A stretch of 64,000 nt of DNA, taken from the NCBI RefSeq assembly GCF_030160715.1, contig NZ_BSOW01000027.1, positions 1 through 64,000 of the forward strand. The letters are read 5' to 3'. The position numbers were made by a program, and so were the translations under genes. This DNA comes from Bradyrhizobium iriomotense. GTDB lineage: Bacteria > Pseudomonadota > Alphaproteobacteria > Rhizobiales > Xanthobacteraceae. The notes beneath the pieces were generated by a model. That model made no database searches. It had not been told where the DNA came from and saw nothing but the letters and a program-made list of their open reading frames with translations. Positions 18,673 to 28,505 of the stretch are shown here, in pieces (position 1 is the first letter of the stretch; each line of letters starts with the position of its first letter).

Positions 18673-20547
18673 ATGGCATCGATGAATACAGAGCAGGCTC
18701 AGCTTGGCGCTGGCACTTCTTCCGAAGCTTCCGATTCCGAAAATTACGAACCAAGGTCCCCGGCTGCGGCGCGGTGGGGTGACGCCTTGACGGATGCGCG
18801 GGCGTCCGCCACGAATCCGGCCTCATCGCAGGATCAGGTCCTGGCGAGCTGGGCTGCCGAAGAGGGGCGGGACGCGGATGAGGATCGGCAACAGGCGGTC
18901 AGTCGGACGACGGCTTGGCAGCAGGAAGGTGATCTCAACGAGACGCTGGATCTGTCGTCCCTGTCTCTGACCACATTGCCCGTCCCGCTGCCGGCCGGGC
19001 TGCGTCGCCTGAACGTCGACGATAATCAGCTGAATAGCGTGACCGATACGCTTCCGGTCGATCTCCAGCGGCTCTACGTCAGCAACAATCGGCTGACCAG
19101 TCTGCCCGACCTTCCAGCCGGGCTACGGCGGCTCTACGCGATCAGCAACGGGCTGACCAGCATGCCTGCAAACCTACCGCGTGGGCTCCGGCGCTTGAAC
19201 GTCACCAACAACCAGCTGACGAATCTGCCGGTCCTTCCGGCAAACCTTCGAGAACTGGACGCCGGTGGCAACCGGCTAACCAGCCTGCCCGACCTTCCAG
19301 CCGGGCTCGAGCGTCTGAACGTTGACTACAATCAACTGGCCAATTTGCCCGAGCCTCTCCCGGCCGGGCTCGAATGGCTCAGTGCCAACAACAACCAGCT
19401 GAGCAGCCTGCCCGCGTCGGTGCCGCCAGACCTTCTATGGCTTGGCGTCAGCAACAACCAGATTACCAGCGTGCCCGCGACCTTGATGACGCAGCTCGGC
19501 CGCGAGTCCAGCGTTGATCTCGAGAATAATCCGCTACCCGAGTTGGTGCAGACCAACCTGGCGACAGCCATGCATTCCAGGGACTATGCTGGCCCGCAGA
19601 TCTTTTTCTCGATGGCCGAAGGGGTGCTGGAGGTTGAGCCGCGGCCCCTTCACGAGGTTGTCGCGGATTGGCTTGAGGGGCAGCCGGACGCGGTGGTTGC
19701 CTGGCAGCGCTTCGCGCAAGAGCCGGGTTCCCAGGATTATGCAGGTTTTCTCGACAGGCTACGGGGCACTGTGAACTTTAGAGACGACGTCTTCCGACAG
19801 GCGGTGGCCGACGATCTGCGGCAGGCGGCGGCCAGACCGCGATTGCGCGAGCAGTACTTCGCCGCTGCGTTGGGAGCGAGCGAGGACTGTGAGGATCGCA
19901 TCACTTTGACCTGGAACAGCATGCAGGCCGCACGCCTGAACGCTGACGTCAAGGAGGGGGCCTATGACGGGCGGCTCGACGAACTGCTCCAGCACGGCCG
20001 TGTCATGTTCCGCTTGGAGGCGCTGGAGGAGATCGCGCGCGAGACGGTCGATTCGCTCCGCCGTGCCGACCCGGACGCCAAAATCGACGAGATCGAGGTC
20101 TATCTTGCCTACCAGACCCAGCTGCGAGAGCCGCTGGATCTGCGGCACGTCGCTCCGGACATGCGCTTCTTGAATGTCTCCCAGGTCATCGAAGACGACG
20201 TTGCCAGGGCCGAGATGTCGGTCCGCAGGCAAGAGACGACGGGCTTCGCGGATTATCTGGCTACGCGCTGGCAACCTTGGGAGAGCGTGGTGAAGCGCAT
20301 CGCACCCCAAGAGGAAGCAGCGATGCAGGAGCGGCTCGTCGATGCGATGGACGAGGAGTTTCGAACTCGCTTGCAGCAACGGCTCGCCGACCATCACCTG
20401 GCCGGCGACGACTCTGCATCCTCATCCACGCCCTGGCTGATCGATGCGGAGCGGCAGCTCGGAGCCGGGATCCGCAATGAGATTGCCCGCGAGATCAAAA
20501 CCGAGGTAATGCACCGGGTGCTCGCGGATCGCGGCCTTAGTCTATAA
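18673..20547 (+). CDS. nopM: NopM-like type III effector, NEL E3 ubiquitin ligase
   Basis: 624 residues from ATG at 18673 (a second ATG at 18682 is equally possible). The first 90 residues are Ser/Ala/Glu-rich, as in secreted effectors. Residues about 105-295 are eight to nine 20-residue leucine-rich repeats of the bacterial LPxxL type (LPAGLRRLNVDDNQLNSV and so on). Residues about 320-624 are a NEL domain with catalytic Cys406 in the Cys-x-Asp motif (GASEDCEDRITLTWNSMQ). The family is injected by the type III system into plant cells, where it ubiquitinates host proteins. The upstream tts box implies flavonoid/NodD/TtsI control. It looks intact. Confidence 0.92.
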   Translation: MASMNTEQAQLGAGTSSEASDSENYEPRSPAAARWGDALTDARASATNPASSQDQVLASWAAEEGRDADEDRQQAVSRTTAWQQEGDLNETLDLSSLSLTTLPVPLPAGLRRLNVDDNQLNSVTDTLPVDLQRLYVSNNRLTSLPDLPAGLRRLYAISNGLTSMPANLPRGLRRLNVTNNQLTNLPVLPANLRELDAGGNRLTSLPDLPAGLERLNVDYNQLANLPEPLPAGLEWLSANNNQLSSLPASVPPDLLWLGVSNNQITSVPATLMTQLGRESSVDLENNPLPELVQTNLATAMHSRDYAGPQIFFSMAEGVLEVEPRPLHEVVADWLEGQPDAVVAWQRFAQEPGSQDYAGFLDRLRGTVNFRDDVFRQAVADDLRQAAARPRLREQYFAAALGASEDCEDRITLTWNSMQAARLNADVKEGAYDGRLDELLQHGRVMFRLEALEEIARETVDSLRRADPDAKIDEIEVYLAYQTQLREPLDLRHVAPDMRFLNVSQVIEDDVARAEMSVRRQETTGFADYLATRWQPWESVVKRIAPQEEAAMQERLVDAMDEEFRTRLQQRLADHHLAGDDSASSSTPWLIDAERQLGAGIRNEIAREIKTEVMHRVLADRGLSL

Positions 20548-21198
20548 AGTCGCCTTCGATTGCAAGGGTCGCAATTTCTGCCTCCCCTCTAACTCTCACG
20601 ATCCGCTCCGCCCTCAAACGCGCAAAGCGCCTTCTTCGACAAGATCGAGGAAGTCGCTTTCATTCCGACGATGCGCTAAGGGCCGAAAAAAGCCGCGGCG
20701 GAAGCGGGCACCCTTGCCGTCAGCGGCGCGCCTCAGTATCACTTGGCGGCGACCGGACGTACACGCGGCAGCGAAGGTAAAGACCCATCTGACGCCCACT
20801 ACGACCATGGAACTTGGTCTTCTGTTGTCAGGAGCCGGCCGACAGCACCTGACGTGGTGTGTTGGTGCGCCTGGTCGGCTACCCAGCTTGCGGATATCGA
20901 CCCGCCGAACACGCGCACTTGATATTCTTGACGATGAATGGACTGGAGCATCAGCTCTAGCCACTCTCCAAAGTTTTGTCGGTCCATCTTGCTGCGGACG
21001 ATCTTCGGCATTGACGCCGAGCGAAATCTTCTCAGCCACAGCCAATGGGGCGACGATTTTTTCGCCGGCCTGAGAGCTAACCGGATGCGCGCGCCGCAAC
21101 CCTCTTGGATTGCGGCCGACCCGCCGGATCAGGGCATCGCCGCCTAACAGCAAGCTCCTTTCCCATCGCGGCGGCGTCATGCGTCCCACGCCACCGCA
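20548..21198. other. Decayed stretch between effector and chemoreceptor
   Basis: Protein-like fragments appear on both strands (plus 20632-20682, FFDKIEEVAFIPTMR; minus 20802-21011, FGEWLELMLQSIHRQEYQVR). None makes a gene. The minus-strand piece loosely resembles a CheD segment and lies just after the chemoreceptor, but the match is too weak to call. Confidence 0.35.
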
Positions 21199-22587
21199 CT
21201 ACGCTCGTATTTTGATCAAGAAGTCGTCGACCTGTCCCTCCAACGAACCAAGATTCATGCTCAGCTCTTGGACGTTATCAACGACCTGGCCCGCCGATGA
21301 GCCAGAGGCGCGCGATGCATCATGAAGTCGGTCAATATCGCGGGACGCCTCGCCCATATCCGAACTAATGAGTGTGATGCTCTTCGAGATGTCATTTGTG
21401 ACAATCGACTGTTCTTCTATTGCAGCCGATATGCTGCTCGATATTTCGCGCATCTTGTCTATGATCCCAGCAATGTCAGCCATCGCCGCAGTCGTCAGCC
21501 CTGTCCTTTCCCGAATGGCAAGAATCTGAGCATCAACCTCGCTCGTCGCCTTTGCTGCCTGCGCCGCAAGATTTTTTACTTCGCTTGCCACCACTGCAAA
21601 ACCTCTGCCCGCTTCGCCAGCTCGCGCTGCCTCAATGGTCGCGTTGAGCGCCAGCAAATTGGTTTGTGAGGCTATTCCCTCGATGAGTTGGACGACGCTG
21701 CTGATCTTCGTAACCGACGCAACGAGCTCGTTGAGTGTTGATTCGGCGTGGACCGTCTTATCCCGTGCAGATTGCGAAATGTTGGCCGCTGTCGAGACCT
21801 GCCTCCTGATCTCAGAAATTGAAGCCGAGAATTCCTGGGCAGCTGACGCAACGGCGCTCGAGTTTTCCTCCGTCTTTTTCACGATCCCGGTCATGCCTTC
21901 AGTGCGAAGGCAAACATCGTCTGTGGACGACCTGATTGTCGACGAGACTGTTTGCATGTTTCTTATGGAGCTCGCCACGACATCGACAACCCGCGACACA
22001 TCGTTCTCGAAATTGTTCGCAAGGCTCAACCGCTCCTCGCGCATACGGACCAAATCAGTTATGTCCTGCCATCCACATACGACTATCGGGCGGCCTTCGA
22101 AGTTAGAAACGACAAGACTTGTCCTGACCGGAATCGAAGTCTGATCTTTGCGGCGAAGCCACCACTCGATTGCGACATGGCCTGCTTCCATTACTGCTTT
22201 ATTGGTTTCTTCGAACATCTGCGCAACGCTCTTGCCGTTCGGCTGCGGATCAAGCGAAAGCGAGGCAAGCGCCAGCCCTCTCATTTCTTGCCTATTGGAA
22301 AAGCCAAGTATGTGAGCTGCTGCATCGTTGCTCAGAACGCACCTGTCGGCGTCGAAAACTGCGATACCGTCTTTAAGGGATTCAAACGCGTTGATAACCA
22401 TCGTATCGTCCAGAGTTCGTTCTGCGACCTCCCTTCGCGTCGAGGTCGCAAACGAAAGAACCAGCATCAATCCACCAACGAGTAGCCCGCTCCAGAAGTG
22501 AATTGACAACACGTCCGTATTGGCAGCCACGGTAGCGGCCGGGATAGACAACACTAGCGCGAGATTAGAAGTTCGATTGTGCCACAT
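21199..22587 (-). CDS. PAS-containing methyl-accepting chemotaxis protein
   Basis: 462 residues. Two hydrophobic segments near residues 8-22 and 31-47 anchor a short N-terminus. A PAS domain occupies about 63-178 (GIAVFDADRCVLSNDAAAHI, IVVCGWQDITD), and a long cytoplasmic signalling coil follows. The hairpin tip at about 303-329 (IEGIASQTNLLALNATIEAA) is the CheA/CheW-contacting signature. There is no periplasmic ligand domain, so sensing is likely intracellular via PAS (redox or a small molecule). No che genes are adjacent. Confidence 0.9.
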   Translation of the reverse strand: MWHNRTSNLALVLSIPAATVAANTDVLSIHFWSGLLVGGLMLVLSFATSTRREVAERTLDDTMVINAFESLKDGIAVFDADRCVLSNDAAAHILGFSNRQEMRGLALASLSLDPQPNGKSVAQMFEETNKAVMEAGHVAIEWWLRRKDQTSIPVRTSLVVSNFEGRPIVVCGWQDITDLVRMREERLSLANNFENDVSRVVDVVASSIRNMQTVSSTIRSSTDDVCLRTEGMTGIVKKTEENSSAVASAAQEFSASISEIRRQVSTAANISQSARDKTVHAESTLNELVASVTKISSVVQLIEGIASQTNLLALNATIEAARAGEAGRGFAVVASEVKNLAAQAAKATSEVDAQILAIRERTGLTTAAMADIAGIIDKMREISSSISAAIEEQSIVTNDISKSITLISSDMGEASRDIDRLHDASRASGSSAGQVVDNVQELSMNLGSLEGQVDDFLIKIRA

Positions 22588-23480
22588 CGGCGCCCCAACT
22601 GCGGATGACCCTAATGCAAGTGGCTATATCGATTCTCGATTAAAACTCTCTTTCAATGAGGAACGACCTATCGGTGCGGATCGGCATGCTGACACAATGC
22701 GAATACGCTTGCCGAAGTCGAGGACACGAAGCGTTTGGAATGGGGTCAATTTGTCGTTCAAGAACGAGTATTTCGCTCTCCGCAGTCGGCACGTCGCCGC
22801 GAGACAGGCGGACATCAATGGCACCTGGGAATCATTGTCCGAATAGCACGCATATACGAGAGTATGCCGATCTATACGTGAGTATAGGTCGGAGCTAAGC
22901 GATTCATACATTCCATGAAAGCGCCGCGCCGTGACGAAGAACGGAGTGTGCGGCTTTCCAAACCATCGTGTCTTCCCTCACAAAGTTCTTGGTGCCGCCG
23001 GCGGCGCACATCTGCCGTGCGCAGAATTGATTGCATTCGGACACTGAGTGGCGTGCTCGTCGCTTTCTTTGGAGCGGCGCAAAACCGGTCCGGACCCGAT
23101 CGGGTCGGCTTGCCGGAGCTCGCAAGAAGGAGCTCACACGTCATGCGCGGTATGTGCCACAATGCAAATGTCGCCGACTTACGCATGTTCGAAAGAAAGG
23201 CCGCCAAATGGCGGCCCAAGAAAAGTCAGACTTCGCGCTAGGTCAAAAGATCACGTCAAAAAAACAGCCCCGGGTGAAACAGATAACGATGCAAACCAGT
23301 GGTCCGGTGCGAGAAAGCTACGACACTTCGCCGACGGACAGCAATATCATTTGTTCTGTCCCTACCGAGAATGGCAGGGGTTGGCCTTGGCCAGGCGGTT
23401 TCGAGCAGCTTCGTGCCGAGCTGCAGGGCAAAAGGCCGCGCGGCATCGGCTTGATGGAGGTTTGGCGAACGCGGCGCGTG
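22588..23480. other. No supported gene
   Basis: Several overlapping frames of 60-170 codons exist but have shadow-like composition rich in Arg and Ser. A small hairpin (GGCCGCCAAATGGCGGCC near 23203) is visible. Confidence 0.45.
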
Positions 23481-23635
23481 TCATACTGCTGACACGACCG
23501 CGACAATTACCGCGACCGACACGACGCGCCTCTGCTGTCGCACCTTCAAGTAGGTGGCGTCAATCCACAGCCTGAGCTCGCAAACACGGTGAAGCGGCTC
23601 CAATCGTACAGGCTAGAGCTCGCGACTGACCGGCT
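23481..23635 (-). pseudogene. IS256-family transposase fragment
   Basis: The minus-strand frame reads LRLWIDATYLKVRQQRRVVS followed by VAVIVAVVSAV and a stop. 'LWIDATYLKVR' is the highly conserved segment around the first catalytic Asp of IS256/Mutator transposases. The upstream part (PVSREL, stop, PVRLEPLHRVCE) fits the preceding family segment but carries a stop. Only about 50 codons are left. Confidence 0.75.
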
Positions 23636-24105
23636 GAGTCTCGCAATAGTGCATGCCTCTGGCGGCTGTTAGCCGGAGACGAAATCGCGACGTCGAAATC
23701 TGATCGTTCGTCGTGATCCTGCGAAACCAACGAAAGGCATATTGGGGCGCGGTATGCGTTACCAATGACTCAGTGGCTACGCGCGCTGGCCAGGCGGTGC
23801 ACGAACTCGCGATATCGACTATCAGACTGGGGCGGCTGGCAAGACCGCTCGCTTTCGGCGTCGATCAGTTGACGCGGAAAAAGCCGCCGATGGGATCTGA
23901 CCTGATATTAAAAGCGACCAGGATGCCGGAAACTCACTCGAACTCATCCTTGTGTTTTGGCTTCCGATAGGTTTTAAGCCTGTAAGTTCATGACCTCGAC
24001 GTTAACGGAAACCGATCCTTGCGGTTTTACCGTGCTCAAACAAAGGTAACCGAGCCGACAAAGTTCACTCATTTGAAGGTTCTGCGCCTCTCAAAGGAAT
24101 CCATT
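23636..24105. other. No supported gene; leader of the HU-type gene
   Basis: No frame with credible start or composition. The last 100 bases are AT-richer than the surroundings and probably hold the promoter of the following gene, but no clear -35/-10 pair was identified. Confidence 0.4.
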
Positions 24106-24408
24106 ATGGCTAAGATGACCAAAAATCAGCTAATTGACGCGATTGCTGAAGGAGCGAATATTTCCAAGGTTGACGTAAAGGCCGTCATCGAGCAGATGGC
24201 GGCTGTAGGCTACAATGAGTTGAATCAGTCCGGTGAGTTTGTCATTCCGGGCTTCGTCAAAATGTCGGTCGTGAACAAACCCGCTACTGAAGCCCGTAGC
24301 GGAATTAATCCGTTTACGAAGGAGCCGATGGAATTCGCGGCGAAGCCGGCCGGCAAATCGGTTAAGGCGTCACCGCTAAAGGCTGCTAAAGACGCAGTAG
24401 CGGTATGA
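24106..24408 (+). CDS. HU-family DNA-binding protein
   Basis: 100 residues; ATG at 24106 follows AAAGGAATCC. The N-terminal helix pair (MTKNQLIDAIAEGANISKVD, then VKAVIEQMAAVG) and the beta-arm region (GEFVIPGFVKMSVVNKPATE, ARSGINPFTKEPMEFAAKPA) follow the HU/IHF fold, with GINPFTKEP in place of the usual RNPQTGE tip. The basic Lys/Ala tail (SVKASPLKAAKDAV) is as in HU. It is probably a nucleoid protein of the element. A longer upstream frame was rejected. Confidence 0.88.
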   Translation: MAKMTKNQLIDAIAEGANISKVDVKAVIEQMAAVGYNELNQSGEFVIPGFVKMSVVNKPATEARSGINPFTKEPMEFAAKPAGKSVKASPLKAAKDAVAV

Positions 24409-25125
24409 CTAGGTCTCTGCGGATCGTTGCATTTGGTGCATGGCGCGTGGCCAAGATGCCTGGTGCGATCGGAGCAAATCGCAGCGCACGTCAATCAGGT
24501 TCCTCGTGCTCCCGATCCCGCCCTTCCGAGGTTTCCTACGAGGAAGGCAACGCATTGTTCATGCGGTGGAAGAACTTGAGGTAATCCTGCGCACTGCATC
24601 CGCCTGCAAAGAGGCCTTCAAACAGGTTAGCCAGGGGTCCTTTCGCGCTTTGCGATTATAGAGAACCGTCTCAACGGCATTGAACAGGGGCCCAGGAATC
24701 AACGGAGCGATCCTCACGGCGTCGTATCAAGAACGAGGGGAAATCCGACCGGGGTGAACTTTGGCATGGCTGAGATTGTGTCGGGTTCGACGCATGTCTT
24801 GATGTGCCACCCGTCAGCCGTGAATAACCCCTCACGCCTTGCCACGACTGTGCGTGGACGGGAGCGGAATGGGGCGCACTATGGAGCGTGAAGCGCGTGA
24901 TGGATTACCTGCCCAAACTTCATATTGATCGGCAAGCTTCAAGAGACGTTGCTTCGTAAACGTCAGCTTGCTCAGCAATATCGCGGACCAAGGAGGCCCG
25001 CGCCCGATAGAAATCCTCGTTCATAGAACACCAAGAAGATGTGGCCCCCGTTGCAGTCTATATACCGCTTGGTTCGGCCGGCGGGTTGTTTCTTTCTGTG
25101 TTGGTTAAGCGCATTCCAATTTCAG
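24409..25125. other. No supported gene
   Basis: Frames are short and interrupted on both strands; nothing recognisable was seen. Confidence 0.45.
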
Positions 25126-25500
25126 CTAGCGTGCGTCAGCAACGACGCCGTGGCCGGCTCGCGCGCGGGTGGGGCGCACTTTATCCTTGCTCGTGAATTG
25201 CTCCGCCGAACCGCCGCGCGCATCGAGCATACATGATTGCAGCGTACGCGGAGCAGCCTCCATCGTTCTTGCTAGTAGCCGGTCTTCAAGCTGCCGGATT
25301 TTGTCCAACAGCTCATGAGCCTCGGCGGCATCGCGAGCGTGGTGATTGATGACGCCGCCGGTGAGAAATGCAATGGCCAAAGCTGCGTCTGAAACATCCT
25401 CGTCAATAAGCGGCGTCGCTAACTTCTCGGCCAGCAACTTTGCGCGGGCCAGAGGATCGCCTGTGACCTGTGGCGGCACGGGCCGTACCGGTTCTGCCAT
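25126..25500 (-). CDS. Hypothetical protein, helical
   Basis: 124 residues. AAGGATAG stands 7-8 bases before the ATG at 25500. The protein (MAEPVRPVPPQVTGDPLARA, then KLLAEKLATPLIDEDVSDAA) is mostly helical with a charged Lys/Arg/Thr-rich tail. No family recognised. It is divergent from the NlpC/P60-like gene, 71 bp away, so the two may share a control region. Confidence 0.6.
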   Translation of the reverse strand: MAEPVRPVPPQVTGDPLARAKLLAEKLATPLIDEDVSDAALAIAFLTGGVINHHARDAAEAHELLDKIRQLEDRLLARTMEAAPRTLQSCMLDARGGSAEQFTSKDKVRPTRARAGHGVVADAR

Positions 25501-25571
25501 GCGGAGCTATCCTTGCGTCAGCTTAACTTGTAGCATCTACATTCCCGAGCATTCAATCTTTCGAATCACAA

Positions 25572-26180
25572 ATGCCGAGGTTGAATGCAACTGATCCCAA
25601 CGGCAATTTGATCCCAACATTAGCGCTACCAAGTGGGAATCGTTCCTCCGCTCCCGGATTGCCCGCGGGTCAGTGGATGGTCAGAGCCGACCGCCGATCG
25701 AACGTGACGCAGCGGAATCTCCTTTTCCTATTAAGGCAACTTACGAGCATGTGCACCGTCGATATTGTCCCTGACATTCCCGAACGATTTTGGCATATAC
25801 GCTATGACACCGCCCACGATCCGAATTCGCCGACTCTGCCAGACATCGAAAGCGGGGCAAACTGCCAGAACTTCGCCTACGAACTGCTGCGGCACTTCGG
25901 GCGATACGTTCCCAACCTCCGATCAAGCAATCTTCGGGAGGATACGGTATATACCGTTCCAGTTGACGATCATCAGCCGCTGGACCTCCTACTCTTTAAC
26001 AGCACTAGCGTCGCTTGGGGTGCCCATATCGCCGTCTACGTTGGCAATGATCGTGCGATCCATCTAAGCCGCCGTGTTGGCGTGGCCACCGTATGGCCCC
26101 TTGCGCAGTTTGCGCAACGTCCGGAGTACCGGGTGCTCGTTGGGGCAAAGCGCGCAATGCGCTCCACGCCCGATCGCTAA
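25572..26180 (+). CDS. NlpC/P60-like cysteine hydrolase
   Basis: 202 residues. The segment SGANCQNFAYELLRHFG near residue 95 has the Asn-Cys-x-x-Phe pattern of NlpC/P60-type catalytic cysteines, followed by WGAHIAVYVGNDRAIHL near 150 with the catalytic His, and VGAKR near the end. No signal peptide is visible, so a cytoplasmic or specially exported role is possible. The substrate (peptidoglycan peptides or another amide) cannot be told. Confidence 0.7.
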   Translation: MPRLNATDPNGNLIPTLALPSGNRSSAPGLPAGQWMVRADRRSNVTQRNLLFLLRQLTSMCTVDIVPDIPERFWHIRYDTAHDPNSPTLPDIESGANCQNFAYELLRHFGRYVPNLRSSNLREDTVYTVPVDDHQPLDLLLFNSTSVAWGAHIAVYVGNDRAIHLSRRVGVATVWPLAQFAQRPEYRVLVGAKRAMRSTPDR

Positions 26181-26505
26181 ACTTGCGTAGAGCTGACGAG
26201 CTCACTACCTGCACGCCGCAACGGTCAACGCCGAATGGAAGCGTTCGAAAGCCAGCCTGCGCGGCTGCGTAAGGACGAAAGAAAGTCGAGGCCCCGTTCG
26301 GTTATTTCCGGCTGAGACTTGTAGCGCGAAGTTGAAACTGCAACGCCAGAAGCACAAGCTAAATCGCTATCTCAACTGCGTTTCTGGACAAGACGCCGGC
26401 TTCAGCGGCACCGCATGTGCGGTTGAGGCCAGATAGCTATCTCTTCGCGATGATCGAGAGTCATACACCGGGGACGAGTTCTTCTATTCCGTCCTTTCGA
26501 CGATC
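26181..26505. other. No supported gene
   Basis: Short interrupted frames only. Confidence 0.4.
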
Positions 26506-26713
26506 TTATTCGACGCGGAGATCTTCAGCGGAAACTTTCCCAGAACGACCGGCCTTGGGCTCATAGCTAATTCGGGAACTTTCCGCCAGGCCGATGTGGC
26601 CCGCCTTTTCAACGGCGCTAACGTGCACAAAGATGTCAGGCTCCCCCATCGTCCGGTTTGATAAAGCTGTATCCTTTGGTCGGGTTGAACCGCTTCACAG
26701 TACCGAGTGCCAC
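26506..26713 (-). pseudogene. Cold-shock protein gene, frameshifted
   Basis: From GTG at 26713, with GGAG eight bases upstream, the frame reads VALGTVKRFNPTKGYSFIKP. An extra G in a run of five (near 26644) then shifts the frame, and the rest (DIFVHVSAVEKAGHIGLAES, ISYEPKAGRSGKVSAEDLR) continues one base off. The total of 208 bp is one more than the 207 bp of the intact paralogue at 29545. Arg replaces Trp in the KWFN motif. Similarity to the intact copy extends about 60 bp upstream, so it arose by segmental duplication. Confidence 0.85.
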
Positions 26714-27031
26714 TGCAGCATCTCCAATTGAAGCCAGTCAACCTAGCCGAGGGCTGAGGCGGATATCAAGTGCGATGAGGGCCAAGAGGGACCCTCTTTC
26801 CCAGGCCGCCCATATATAAAGAGACATCCATTCTGTTCGCGCAGTGGGCGTGACCAATCAGATAAGTCGGAGGGATCGAGCTTTGCTAACCGGTCGCACC
26901 CGAAACCAATTCAGCATTGCGCACTGCCTTATCCATTTCAGTTGAGCTTCGTCGGTCCGCAATGCGAACCCCGCATGACGTTGCATCGGGCGATCGGCGT
27001 AGAGCTAAAGTTGAGCGGATGGCTCGTTGTC
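26714..27031. other. No supported gene
   Basis: The part next to 26714 resembles the upstream region of the intact cold-shock gene at 29752-29820; the remainder shows nothing. Confidence 0.4.
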
Positions 27032-27412
27032 TCAGGCGTCGTCGCGGTGTTGCTCCAGTGCGGCATCGAGGTGCTTGAACAACATATGGCCGGCGAAGGG
27101 TTTTGCCAGGAACCCAACTGCTCCCCGATTCATCGCAGAGGCGCGAATGCGGTCATTACCGAAGGCAGTCATGAAAATGAATGGTGCGTCGTATCGCTGG
27201 GCCCGCATCTCTCTCAGTAAGTCCAAGCCGCTCATCACCGCCATCTGCACATCCGTAATCACACAGGATGTTTCGCTCAACTGGGGCGAGCGCAGGAACT
27301 TCTCAGCCGACGCAAATGTATGGACGATGTAGTCGCGCGATTTTAAAAGGTTCTCTATCGCAAAACGGACCGACGTGTCGTCATCGACGACGGAAATCAT
27401 AGGCGTAGACAA
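27032..27412 (-). CDS. Single-domain response regulator, paralogue
   Basis: 126 residues from a TTG start with AGGAGGG eight bases upstream. It is a complete receiver: VVDDDTSVR, phospho-acceptor Asp in CVITDVQMAVMSG, FIFMTAF, FLAKPFAG. No output domain. It is clearly a paralogue of the receiver at 12158 (shared HTFASAE.FLR and LSETSCVITDVQM). It lies alone upstream of the FixK-type gene's 3' end, so its kinase and target are unknown. Confidence 0.85.
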   Translation of the reverse strand: MSTPMISVVDDDTSVRFAIENLLKSRDYIVHTFASAEKFLRSPQLSETSCVITDVQMAVMSGLDLLREMRAQRYDAPFIFMTAFGNDRIRASAMNRGAVGFLAKPFAGHMLFKHLDAALEQHRDDA

Positions 27413-27821
27413 AATGCGCCCTCCTGACGCTGGAAAGAGCTTGCCGAAGCATTAGCATCCTGGACGACAAGTAGGGTTGATGACGAATTTCTAAAATCAT
27501 ACTTAGGTTTGCCGCAGCGATTAGTATGACTTTTCATTGCTCAGTCATCTGATCAGGTCGGCCGACGAGCATGCGCGCGACGTGTTTGGCTCCCGCGCGT
27601 ATTATGCGCGAAGGCCGGAAATCGCCTCGCCGCGGCATGCCGATAACTATCTGAGCGCTACAGACGAACCGAGCAGCTTGGGAGCCGCCCAGCTCGGGCG
27701 TGCGAAAACATTGCCCGCTCTGTGAGCAGAGTGAGCTTTTGCGCCGATCGCATCTCGTACCTGCGTGATCTGCTCTCGCCAAAATCGGTCCTGCCCCCTT
27801 ATGTCTATTCATTGATCGTGG
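27413..27821. other. No supported gene
   Basis: Small frames on both strands with shadow-like composition. Confidence 0.4.
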
Positions 27822-28505
27822 CTAATTTTGCAGGTCCAAAAGCGCAAGGGATTGTCGATCCAGGATCACGATTTCGCGTTGAGTATTGCCCATGAAATCA
27901 AGGATGCCCGCCTTGTGCAGTTGCGACACCGCACGCGATACAGTCTCGAGCGTCAGGCCAAGGTAATCGGCGATATCGCGACGGGACATCGGTAGCGAAA
28001 TTACGCCGGCGGCGGATAGCCGCCCATCCATCTCAAGCAAGAACGCGGCAACCCTCTCAAGTGAGGTTTTGCGTCCCAGCAACAGCATATGATTTTCGGC
28101 GTGCTGCAGGTTGTCGGTTGTCAGACCGAGCAGGTTACGCCAGACAACGACATCACTGTCGGCGGCCACTTCAAGACTTGCCCGTCTCATCACGCGAACA
28201 GTGGTTTTGACCACCGCTTCTGCAGTAAATCGATGTGTCTCACCGTTCTCGAGTCCAAAGATGTCGCCGTCCAGATGAAATGCGCCGATCTGGCGGCGAC
28301 CGTCAGAGAGCAATTTATAGCTTCGCACCGCTCCGCGTTTGACCTGATAGACATACTCGGCGGCTTCCTTCTCTCCGTAGATTTCCCGTCCCTTTCTGTA
28401 AGTGAATTCACCCAGGCCGATGATTGGGGTGGAACCGCTCGACAGGCCAAAATCTCTGAGCGAATCTGAGCGAGGCGTCTGGCGTGTGGTGATGCGCGTA
28501 AACAT
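27822..28505 (-). CDS. Crp/Fnr-family regulator, FixK type
   Basis: 227 residues; CAGGAG before ATG at 28505. An N-terminal cyclic-nucleotide-binding-like barrel (EYVYQVKRGAVRSYKLLSDG, GDIFGLE) is followed by a C-terminal winged helix (LPMSRRDIADYLGLTLETVS, RAVSQLHKAGIL). The recognition helix has the Glu-x-x-Ser-Arg of Fnr/FixK proteins, which read TTGAT-N4-ATCAA sites. There is no N-terminal Fnr-type Cys cluster, as in FixK. In rhizobia this family acts below FixLJ in the low-oxygen response. TTGAT half-sites occur upstream of its own start, but no full palindrome was seen. Confidence 0.88.
   Translation of the reverse strand: MFTRITTRQTPRSDSLRDFGLSSGSTPIIGLGEFTYRKGREIYGEKEAAEYVYQVKRGAVRSYKLLSDGRRQIGAFHLDGDIFGLENGETHRFTAEAVVKTTVRVMRRASLEVAADSDVVVWRNLLGLTTDNLQHAENHMLLLGRKTSLERVAAFLLEMDGRLSAAGVISLPMSRRDIADYLGLTLETVSRAVSQLHKAGILDFMGNTQREIVILDRQSLALLDLQN

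Noticed and set aside
20799..21011. CheD-like fragment downstream of the chemoreceptor
   Set aside because: Only a short segment (LELMLQSIHRQEYQVRVFGG) loosely fits CheD; the conserved GSC motif is absent and frames are broken.
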